Shown piece by piece: positions 1 to 8,832 of a stretch of 45,220 bases of DNA. The notes beneath the pieces are model-generated. The model worked only from the letters and a program-made list of their open reading frames with translations, did no database searches and was not told the origin of the DNA. The stretch spans positions 1-45,220 of the forward strand of contig JAAAUF010000079.1 of assembly GCA_015499985.1 (NCBI GenBank), read 5' to 3'. The DNA comes from Haplosporangium gracile. Taxonomy: Eukaryota; Mortierellomycota; Mortierellomycetes; Mortierellales; Mortierellaceae. How positions within the stretch are numbered: the stretch's first letter is position 1; each line of letters begins with the position of its first letter. Made by a program: the position numbers and the translations under genes.

Positions 1-805
1 AAAAAAAAAAGAATAGAAAGACAGCAAGAACTAAGTCAAGATACTCACGGAGTCAGGCTAATAGAAGGAGAAGGTCGAGGCACGTTTCCTGGCTTTGAAG
101 AGAGGGTTGAGTTCGAGATAGAAGCGGTAATTGCGTCAGGGACAGGGGCAGCGCAGGCAAAGGTAGCCAAGCTACCGAGAAAATACGCCAGCCTGAGGTT
201 CCTGGCATAAGAAGTAAGGTTTCGAGCAGACGAGTATGGAAGTGATGAGTTGAAGGAAGAATGGAAGAATAGAAGTTGCAGGAGGAGACAAGTAAGTGGC
301 TGAAGGGTAGTAAAGCGAGGAGATGCTAGGTTTTATAGAATATCATTGCCATGCACAATTCCCCATCGCTTTGTAGCGGATACAATCTTACAAACAAGAT
401 ATGCGGGGCCAATGGTTACTTGTTGATTGAGTTTTCTGTCAAAGGCTCCAGAGGGGCCATTTTGTTTTACTTAAGGATGAATTGGGTGTCACAATTGAGC
501 GACGAGGAGTGTGATGCTCACTTTATTTGTATTGGCGTTTGAATTGAACAAGAACTTCTGTGCAACACTTGCTCGTGTCTCTTGTGGGCAAGATGTGATC
601 GAAATCTATTGACTGACACGCGTTGTGTTCTGAAATGACAAAAATGTTTTCTCTTTTTGCTCGGACGGTTTACCGTCTTTGTTTATGGAACTCTGACAGG
701 CACCCTTACTTTCAAGTAACTGGTAATGGGATTGTTTAGAAAAGGGTACAATGGTTTTATTACAATTATTTTTGCATGGTATACAACTGCTACGACAAAA
801 GTCGC
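1..805. other. Intergenic region at the left edge, with possible minus-strand leader
   Basis: No complete gene is visible. The right part is downstream of the asparagine synthetase stop codon. On the minus strand a TATAAAA box (331-337) is followed by a CT-rich leader, an ATG at 210-208 whose frame closes after about 45 codons, and a consensus donor GTGAGT near 43-48. A second frame reads like a signal peptide (hydrophobic run then Ala-rich cleavage site) but has no ATG. This could be the 5' end of a gene leaving the window on the left; that is inference. Confidence 0.35.
331..337 (-). promoter_or_regulatory. TATA box of a possible leftward gene
   Basis: Minus strand reads TATAAAA, followed within 250 bp by a CT-rich leader and a good donor site (GTGAGT). 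No coding exon could be confirmed before the window edge. Confidence 0.3.
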
Positions 806-2892
806 TTAGGCAGTCTTCTCGTAGGCAGAGTCATGGAACTTCTGAGCGCGACCGGAAGGATCAGCAGGGCAACCCCAATCACCGCGAGGGATCCAGCGAA
901 CAACAGACTCTGTGCAACCATCCTGAGGGAAGGTCTGCTCAAAGATCTCACGGTACCAGTAGGCCTCCTTGGTCTGGGGGGTGTCCTGAGGCCAACGCTC
1001 AGCAGCCTTTGCAAACTCTTCGTCCGAGATCTTGGCCAGAGCAGTATCCTTGAGCGAATCAACCCAGCTGTATCCAACACCGTCCGAGAACTGCTCCTTC
1101 TGGCGCCAGAGAATCGAATCGGGAAGGTAAGGTTGGGCGTTAGGGTCGTCGGAGGTATCGAAGGCCTTGCGGAGGATATGTTTCTCCATTTTGCCCTTAA
1201 TGGACATCTTCTCCTGGGGGTCGACGTTCATGGCGACCTCGAGGAAGGCCTTGTCGAGGAAGGGGACTCGGGCCTCAACACCCCAGGCCATGGTCGACTT
1301 GTTGGCGCGTAAGCAGTCGGCGTAGTGGAGGTTCTTGACACGGCTGATGGTCTCGATGTGGAGGTCGGCGGCGGAGGGAGCCGCGTGGAAGTAGAGATAG
1401 CCACCAAAGATCTCGTCGGCGCCCTCGCCGGAGAGGACCATCTTGACGCCCATGGCCCTGATCTTTCTGCTGAGGAGGTACATGGGGGTTGAGGCACGGA
1501 TGGTGGTAACATCGTAGGTCTCGAGGTGATACACAACATCGGCAATGGCGTCCAGACCGTCCTGGACGGTGAAAGTGTACTCGTGGTGGACAGTCTTCAA
1601 GAAGTCGGCAGCGACACGAGCGGCAGCCAAATCGGGTGAGCCCTCAAGACCGATCGAGAAGGAGTGAAGTCTGGGCCAGGAGACGGCTGCACTCTCGGCA
1701 ACATCATTACCATCCTCGTTGAGGGGGACAGTTCCATTAATCATCTTCTGAGTCTCCCGTGAAGCAATAGAAGCAATCAAGGAAGAATCAAGACCACCAC
1801 TGAGGAGAACACCATAAGGGACCTCAGACATCAATCTCTTGCGGACAGCCTTCTCAAGGGACTCACGGATGAGCTTGTAGTCGACAGGGCTCGCAGGGAT
1901 CTTCTCGCCGTCCCACCAGGTAGGCTGGAAATACCGGGTAGTCTTGCCAGTCTCCGAGTCAAAGATATGGCCGGGAGGGAAAGCAATGATCCGGTCGCAC
2001 TCCTCGTTAAGGGCCTTAAGTTCCGAGGCGAAATAAAGGGTTCCAGGCTGTTTGCTGTTCCATCCTTGATAGAGAGTTGTGATGCCAATGGGATCGCGGG
2101 CGGCAAGGATGCGATTCTTCTTGGTGTCGAGGATTACCCATGAGAACATTCCGTCCAGGTGTTTTACGACCTCTGTGCCCATATGCTTGTACTATTAGGA
2201 GTGATGAAAAATCCAAGTGCAATGTTAGTCTTCAAAAGCTCCTTCTTGTAACATCAACAGACGTGCTATCCTGATCAAAAGAGAAAGAGAACGTACAAGG
2301 TGGAGGATGACCTCGCAGTCGGACTGGGTCTTGAAGTGAGTACCCTTAGGGCACAGCTTGCGGAGGGCCATGTGGTTGTAGATCTCGCCGTTGACGGAAA
2401 GGATAAGCGTCTCGTCGTCATTGGTCAAGGGCTGGGCTCCCGATTCTAATCGTTCAAAAATCCGATCAGATACACAGACAGCGATTTAATTTTGTTTTTC
2501 CTCTCTGACTAATCGATTTTCTTGTGTTCCCGTTGTTCTCACTCTCCACATGCTTGTGCAGCAGATCAATCATCTACATCATCGCATGTCCAAATCCCTA
2601 TCGCGATAGAGAGAGAGACTTACCAACACCGACGATAGCAAGACGCTCGTGGCAGAGAATGTGGTTGCCAGCAACAGTGCATCCGCTCCAGTCAGGTCCA
2701 CGATGCCTGAGCCTGTTTTGTTGGTAGGACGTGAATGGGATAAGTGGTTAGATACACATGTATAGGCAGAAGAAGATGTCATTCAACTGGAGTAAGGAGA
2801 GTGAGGGCTTACTTCTTGGAGAGGAAGAGAGCGCGTTGGCGGAACGCATGGGCATCGCCGGGGAGGTTGTAAACGCCAAAAATTCCACACAT
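806..2892 (-). CDS. ASN1: Asparagine synthetase (glutamine-hydrolysing), 4 exons
   Basis: Cytosolic enzyme that makes asparagine from aspartate, ATP and glutamine-derived ammonia. Exons on the minus strand are 2892-2813, 2712-2624, 2445-2297 and 2191-806, all with GT-AG borders and matching phases, giving 567 residues (yeast Asn1 is 572). The protein begins MCGIFGVYN, so Cys2 is the class II glutaminase nucleophile. The N-terminal part keeps RHRGPDWSG and NGEIYNH. The synthetase half has the ATP-pyrophosphatase loop SGGLDSS around residue 237 and [11 protein letters not shown] further on. The C-terminus ([14 protein letters not shown]) is typical of fungal Asn1. The start is fixed by the need for Cys at position 2. 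Upstream lie a TATA box and a Gcn4-like site, so amino-acid control is plausible. The next gene upstream, on the same strand, is a decayed recombinase. Confidence 0.97.
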
Positions 2893-3088
2893 GTCTGGTT
2901 ATTTGCTATATGTGAGAGTTAGTGATGAAATGCGGATGAGGAGGAGGGTGTTGTGAGTGAAGAAAGAGTAAATGTGTCCGCGGATGAGTATGAATGCGGC
3001 GGGTTATTTATCGTCGAAACGAAAGTGTGATAGGAGAAGAGAAGAGAGGTTGTAATGAAGATCAAAAAAGTGAGAGGGCAAAGGACCC

Positions 3089-3095
3089 TTTTATA
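3089..3095 (-). promoter_or_regulatory. TATA box of the asparagine synthetase gene
   Basis: Minus strand reads TATAAAA, about 197 bp before the ASN1 start codon, a distance that fits the long leaders seen elsewhere here. Confidence 0.55.
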
Positions 3096-3120
3096 CCCTT
3101 CCGGAGTGATCAAAAGTCTG

Positions 3121-3126
3121 TGACTC
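3121..3126 (+). promoter_or_regulatory. Gcn4-like site (TGACTC)
   Basis: TGACTC matches six of the seven bases of the TGACTCA core bound by Gcn4/CPC1 bZIP factors. It lies about 230 bp upstream of the ASN1 start and just upstream of its TATA box. In yeast ASN1 is a Gcn4 target, which makes the site credible, but a six-base match also occurs by chance. Confidence 0.4.
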
Positions 3127-3640
3127 CGTCAAACAAAAAAAAAAAAAAAAAAAAGTGTGTGAGTCGTTGATTTTTTTCAAATTGACTTTTGTCAAGCATG
3201 TGCATACTTCGCCCACACCAACTCACCCGAGTGGAGGACAGAGATAAGGAACAAGAAACACTCTCTGACATGGACGTTCGGATTTAGTTTCGACCAATCA
3301 GACCTCTAAGAACCGTCCGCCTTGCTCCGTTTATTTTTTTTATTGTAACCATAAAGATTATTCACTTTAAAGAGGAAGACATAGAACAGTCGAACCTGGT
3401 TCTTATCGTCCTTTTCATAACGAAAATGAGCGTAAAAGTAATTCGAGCACCACTCAAATGCTTGAATAACTTTTTACGGTCATTTTTACTTTGAGAATGA
3501 TCATAAGACCAGATTCAACTGCACAAGTCAAATATGTTTGATGGGTGGCTGTTCTGAGACACGACCAATGAAATAATTTCGATTTGGTGTTTGAGATGTT
3601 TGACGCAATTATTTTATTTGAAAAATTAAATACGAGAATA

Positions 3641-3657
3641 CCGCGCGTAGCGCGCGG
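3641..3657. repeat. GC-rich perfect hairpin
   Basis: CCGCGCG-TAG-CGCGCGG is a perfect 7-bp inverted repeat with a 3-base loop, embedded in AT-rich DNA. No gene end is adjacent, so a terminator role is unlikely. It may belong to an unrecognised repeat. Confidence 0.6.
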
Positions 3658-3719
3658 AAAAAGGCGCATACATGCACAGCACGTAAATAATTCCATCAAG
3701 CATGTAAGCATGTCCAAAC

Positions 3720-3839
3720 CAGAGGTCTGACCGAGTGTCTTTTGTGGTAAGACACGTTGCCAATTACTAGAACTTGTTACAGCAAATGACATATATCTGA
3801 CAATGGGCTAACGAAAAAAGACACCCGGTCAGATCTCTG
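3720..3839. mobile_element. Short non-autonomous element, hAT-like (copy A)
   Basis: The left end reads CAGAGGTCTGACCGAGTGTC. The right end, read inward, is CAGAGATCTGACCGGGTGTC. The first 24 bases match at all but two positions. The element is 120 bp with no coding capacity. Flanking octamers GTCCAAAC (left) and GTTCAAAG (right) agree at six of eight bases, as a worn 8-bp target-site duplication would. CAG-type ends with 8-bp duplications are typical of hAT transposons, so a hAT MITE is the best guess. A related pair of ends occurs at 11606-11714. Confidence 0.5.
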
Positions 3840-4177
3840 GTTCAAAGTGCACATATGAATGTTCATGCGTACAAACGCACGCATAAGCATAGTACACTCA
3901 CCCGCACCATGCAAAACCATAAAGTATGCTAGGGTGTCTTTGTTTATCTTTATTTTTCGACCAATTCACCTTTGTATCGTACGCGTGCAAAGACACGTTT
4001 ACTCCTAAACATCACTGCCTGGGAGGTGTTCCTAACCTGACTTGCAATCTCATGTCATTCATATTTCTTTTTTTTTTTGTCCAAGTGTACTTAGTTTAAC
4101 TTTTTGGTTCACAAGAGTATTATTTATTTTTGTTCGTGGAAAGTGGAAACGTGAAAAAAATATATGTTGTATCCGTA

Positions 4178-7100
4178 TTACATGCTCAATTCGGCCCTTT
4201 CCTGCTTTTGCATCTCGTTCCTCTGCTCCCTCTGCTTCGCGCAAAAGTCTCTGGCCAGATTGAGAGTGTAGCCTCCTTGGGAAGAACTCATCCCGATCAA
4301 ACCATCCAACTCTAAAAACGCAGCTGCGAGTGCTTGGTCTTCCGAAAAACCGGCTTGCATTTTCTTTTGCTTGAGTAGGTCCACTTCGGAGGCGACAATA
4401 TTGCAGTTACTGGTGTGCTTCTCAATTACGTGTGATTGCCCTTTCTCAAGTCTACGCGGTCGCTTGGTCCCATCCTGATTCTTTCTCAGTTTCTCGTTCA
4501 ACACGCGTTCGTACCTTTGGTGCTCTTCATATACGCTCGCGGTGGAAGAGTGGTCCTTGACAATGTCAAACCAATCTTCCCGATCTGGTGTTGGTGAAGA
4601 TGGTAAGGACTGAGATGGCGAGTTAGAATCTGTCTCTGCTGCTTGACTAATTGCTGTTCCTGGTCCAAATGTATCGCTTGGTGATATTGGCCTTGTCGTC
4701 CGCGACCTAGCCCTCAATAGGTCCTCTAACGCCAAAGAAGGGCTTGGCGATACTGCTGCAGGTGCAAGTACAGGTGCTGGTAGACCTTGTAACACAGATC
4801 TTGGAAGAGATGGCTGGATGGCGACCAGCACATGATCCTTGGCAGGCTTGGACTGCTTGTGCTTCTGAGTGGTTGGACGATTGCTGACGGATGGACCTTG
4901 CTGAGAAAAGTGGCCAGGAGCGGAGAAGCCAGAGTAGCCGGGGTAGCCAGAGTATCCAGGCATGAGGGCTCCAGAAACACGCTGGTGACGCGATATAGAA
5001 TCGATTATTTCCTGTTGAGACTGCATTTGCTCTTGTAGGGCGTGGATCTGTCGCTCCAAGGAAATATGCGATCTGGCAAGATTGCCAAGCATGTCATTTG
5101 CCCAGGTGATCTGGAAGAACATCTGTCCGAGCTTGTCGTCCATCTTGGCCCAGATGTTCTTGAGGGCCTGCATATTGCTCGACTGGTTCGAGTTCGAGAC
5201 CTCTAAGGTCAACATCATGTTATCCGGAAGGTTAAGCGGCAACGGAACCTTCGTGAGGCTCAGCTCCAGCGCTTGGACAACTTCACGTTTGAACGAGATA
5301 AACAACGGGTCTTGGAACACACTTTTCGGAGTCTCGAGTAATGGTGACCGAAAGCCCTGCTTCTCTCCAACAAATAAGTACATGGCCGCATCCTGAAGCA
5401 GAGTCCGACGGAAACGCAGCATCAAGCGCAGGACAAAGGTGACATTCGATCGGGCCCTGAAAATTGTCGGACTTCGACTACCCTCGAGCTCTGGGAGAGA
5501 CGCCACCGGAACCGGCTTGATGATCTCCAACTCCTTGGTGTTATTGGGATCAAACTGATCCATCTCTTTCTCGCATTCTTGCAGCCAAGCCTTATTCCAC
5601 TCGGACTTTGATGCCCCTATCACCGAGTCAATAAATGGGAATACCAATCTCTGCAGATGGTGCGACGGGTCGACTTCGTTTCGTTCAAGATGGAAAGGCT
5701 TATTGCGGAATCCTGCTATCGCCAGCACCCGCTGCGTCGGTCTCTTCTGGAGATAATATTGCTGCATTTTGCCGGTATTCTGAATTCGTCTGCCTCCAAC
5801 TCCGATATCCTCCTCCGGAATATTAAGGCGAACGCTCTATTTGGCGCCACTATGTCGACCTAAGTGTATAATATTGGAGCAGGAGATGTTGCTGACAATA
5901 AAGACATCCATGGTTGTTGATCTGTTGGTCGGATACGAGATTTCGGCGTACTTGTCGGAGCTAGCCCCGGTGCTCAGTAGCTTGACGCCTGTCCATCCCT
6001 CATCGTTCATCATGTCAGGCCAGTGTTCTTTTTTCAACTAAACCAAAATGGATAATGAATAGTAACAATTAGAAACAGAATAAGATAATACATACTAGAA
6101 CAGAACAAAGAAAAAAATCAATAAACAATAAACAAGTTGATATTTACCTGGAAGCGTTCATACATATAAAACGCCAACGCGCCCACGCTGCAGCGTCGGA
6201 AATCGCCGTGGTGAATGACTATACCTTCTTGTCGGTATTTATGTTGGTTTGTCTTGCCACCATGGATCGAAAACACCATGGCCATGATGGACTGGACACC
6301 TTCAAGCTGCTGCTCAAGGGTATCGATAGTGCAGTTGGCTATGTTGAGACGTCTGAGGTCCTCGTCCCGCAACAACATGGCACGTTGAACTGCAAGAATG
6401 AAGTGTTCTCGCATTCCTGCCGAGCGAGCAGTAACTGGCTGCTGCCAAGTGTACAGCAAAATCCTGGTATTCTCGTATATCGAGTAGTAGTTTGTTGCGT
6501 AGCTATCGGTAGTTACATCTCGTCTGATCCTGATGATGTTGCCATCGGCATCCCTCTGCCCATGCTCGACCGTTAGAATTCCACCAACAGGTCTCCTTTT
6601 GTAAGTCTCGACCACCTTGTCGATGAGTGAGCTGGGGTGGATTGGCTATGCACTGCTCTTTTGTTGTAGTCTTGTCGGCTGCAGAGTCCACAAATGAATG
6701 AGGGCTAAGTACGCCTGACTGACGCAACTCACTCCATAAGGGACCAAAATCTTCACAGGCTTTGTATGACCGTCCTTGGTCTGCTTCGCGCTTTCATTGG
6801 TGTTCTTCTAAGTCATGCTGTTGCCGGCCTCTTTCTTCTTCAAATCTATTTGAAATCACGTAAAAAAAGTAAATAAAAATGTATTGGAACATCATGTTTG
6901 ATCATATCTTCATCGTGTCGACTCATTTTTTTCAACCTTACAGAGCACCAGGTCGCACGTTCCTTGGATTCCTTTCCCTGTGATAGGTATGCCGTAGCCT
7001 TGGATGAGTTTTCGATCCATAAAGACCTTGGTGTCCTTGCTCATATGGTTCGGAATGCTTTTGCTGGACGATTTTTCGAAAATCTCTTCTTTCAGGAACC

Positions 7101-7549
7101 GAGCTGTCTTGACATCATTGGCTTCATAGCGTTTCAATTCCTGGTAGCATACTTGTCGTCACAAATTCCTCCTCCTGCTCTTCAATTGAAACCGTCTTGC
7201 TTTTTCCCTCGTCACTGCCCTTCCCTTCCCTTCTTCCTCGGTCTCTTTGCGGACCACAGCCGTGCTGACGAGAATGGATACTAGCCACACGTAGTCAACT
7301 ATCAAAAGAGTAAAAGAATGGAATGCATGTTGTGTTAGCGGCGAGAAATATTGCATTGGATACGCAGGTAATGAAGAAAAAAGCCAGACCTGTTTTCGTC
7401 TGATTTGGCAAACGCGGACCTGGTTGCCAAGACTGGGAGTCATCCTTCGTCGTCAATGATCCGGTCTCAACATCGTCATCGTCATCATCACAGTCGTCTT
7501 CCAGTTCTTCAGCTTCGGACTCTGAATCTGAGGCGATGATGTCCTCTGT
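4178..7549 (-). pseudogene. Decayed Ndc10/Crypton-type tyrosine recombinase
   Basis: Four exons (7549-7390, 7280-6942, 6845-6148, 6037-4178) have GT-AG borders, although the first donor (GTCTGG) is weak. They join in one frame of about 1019 codons, interrupted by TGA at 7161-7159 and TAG at 6810-6808, 6648-6646 and 5839-5837. The core resembles the Ndc10 domain II/Crypton recombinase family: a first catalytic Arg region (DFRRCSVGALAFYMYERF), then HLGRHSGA (the HxxR motif) and MQQYYL (candidate nucleophilic Tyr). The 5839 stop lies two codons after HLGRHSGA, with no gap in the alignment on either side. An acidic run (DSESEAEELEDD) lies near the N-terminus. A coiled coil, a Pro/Ser linker and a basic segment follow the Tyr. 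Crypton elements or a host gene domesticated from one are both possible. Stop-codon readthrough is unlikely because TAG ends intact genes nearby. Confidence 0.75.
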
Positions 7550-7631
7550 CTATATTATAATACATTTTCAATGAAAGTTATTTTGATTTGCAGATGATAG
7601 AGCAGTACGACTATAATGACAACCAAGTTAC

Positions 7632-8140
7632 CTGAGTCTTCCCCGTCAACAACAGGGGACGCTGCGGATGACAGGGCACCATTGACCGCTTTAATTTTTT
7701 ACTTTTTGTTTGCGCTTTGTTTTAGGTTTGGATGTTGACACGTTTGCTGAAGCGGTACTTGTGGCGACAGTGTCCTTGGCGTTGTCAACCTTGCTTGCCG
7801 GCACACTCTCTGCTCTCTTTGGATTCGTTTTCTGTTTTTTTTTTTTGCTGAGATGAACTATGTCGTCTGGTTTAGTAATGGTGCTGCTGCTGCTGGCATT
7901 GCCATTGATAGTTAGGTTAGAGGAAGCAGGATGACTTCTTTTCTTTGCAGTGGGGGCAGGAGTCGCGATATTGCTGAAACACTTGGAGCGACCTCGTCGG
8001 ATGGTCGTGCTGCTACTGCTGCTGGCGCTGCCGTTGTTAGTTACGTTAGAGGAAGCAGGACGAGATCTTTTCTGTGTTGTGTGGGTAGGGGTCACGATAT
8101 TGATGGAATCCATGGAGCGGCCTTGTCGATTGGGAAGCAT
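7632..8140 (-). pseudogene. Probable 5' exon of the recombinase relic (Ser/Lys-rich), frameshifted
   Basis: An ATG at 8140 opens a Ser/Thr/Lys-rich frame with nuclear-localisation-like KKKKQK and KPKTKRKQK stretches. It closes at TAA 7693-7691 just after a run of six A. One base further on, the frame runs to a good donor (GTAACT at 7631), which would join the acidic exon at 7549. The exon is 509 nt, one short of the phase needed, so a one-base deletion in the A run is the simplest reading. An in-frame 129-bp duplication lies inside it. It could instead be a small independent gene. Confidence 0.45.
7871..8128 (-). repeat. In-frame 129-bp tandem duplication
   Basis: Two diverged copies (about 7871-7999 and 8000-8128, junction approximate) encode similar peptides: KRSRPASSNVTNNGSASSSS in one and KRSHPASSNLTINGNASSSS in the other. 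The period of 129 bp keeps the reading frame. Confidence 0.65.
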
Positions 8141-8832
8141 TGTGTTAAGAGGAGGGTGATTATGAAAAGGCCTTTTGATGGGATGAAGAGAGGGCGCCTC
8201 TTTGTGTTGTTAATAAATGTAGGTAGAAAAAGGACACTAATGGGATCGAAGGATGAGAAAAAGCGGATGAGAACCATGGGCGCAAAGAGGGGAGGAAGAC
8301 GGGAGAACTAGCGAAGAAGAGCGCCGATCTATCGTTCAAATATGTGAGCAAAGGGGAATTTGAGGGGAAATCCTTTGTTCAATAGGATTGCATGAGGTGT
8401 TTGAGACTGGTGTCGTTTTGCAAATATTCACTGAGCGTATGCGATGTATGAGAAATAAAATAACAACTTTGACGCTCCTAAAGATAATGTGATTCAGCAC
8501 AAAACAGAAAAAAAAAGAGAGAACGAAAGAGCAACAGCAAACAGGAAATTCAGAGTTGACTGACCGACCTGATTCAGGGCAAAACCCAGCAAACCCGCCA
8601 ATCACCGACACATAAAGGACTTCTTTTGCTCCATGCTTCAGAAATACAAGGAGGGGCATCCCTGTTGTTCTACTATGAAGGAAATACATTGCTTGATCGC
8701 ATATAGACTATCTGCACAGCTAGTTTGGCACATTCCTTGTCTGTCTCTTTTGCTTGAACCGGGTTATTTATTTTGACAGTCGCGACACAATTAAAGATAT
8801 GAAAGGGAAATATTACCATAAGAAAGAGGATA
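8141..8832. other. Intergenic region between relic and acyltransferase gene
   Basis: About 690 bp with no convincing reading frame on either strand. It holds the 3' flank of the acyltransferase gene and the upstream side of the recombinase relic. Only A-rich runs stand out. Confidence 0.5.

Larger units (their letters stand above)
2893..4177. other. Intergenic region, ASN1 promoter plus repeat-derived DNA
   Basis: The first 250 bp hold the ASN1 promoter (TATA box, TGACTC). Beyond that no gene is visible. A poly-A run occurs near 3135-3154, a GC-rich hairpin at 3641-3657 and a 120-bp inverted-repeat element at 3720-3839. A lone copy of the same terminal motif in reverse orientation ends at about 3308. 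The right edge is downstream of the recombinase relic. Confidence 0.5.

Noticed and set aside
664..677. GACGGT-TT-ACCGTC inverted repeat
   Set aside because: A six-base stem of this kind is expected by chance in a window of this size, and nothing around it supports a function.
5837..6810. Three in-frame TAG codons as a sign of a changed genetic code (TAG as Gln) or programmed readthrough
   Set aside because: Intact neighbours such as the NF-YC and CsbD-like genes end in TAG, and the same relic also has a TGA and a frameshift. Pseudogene decay is simpler.
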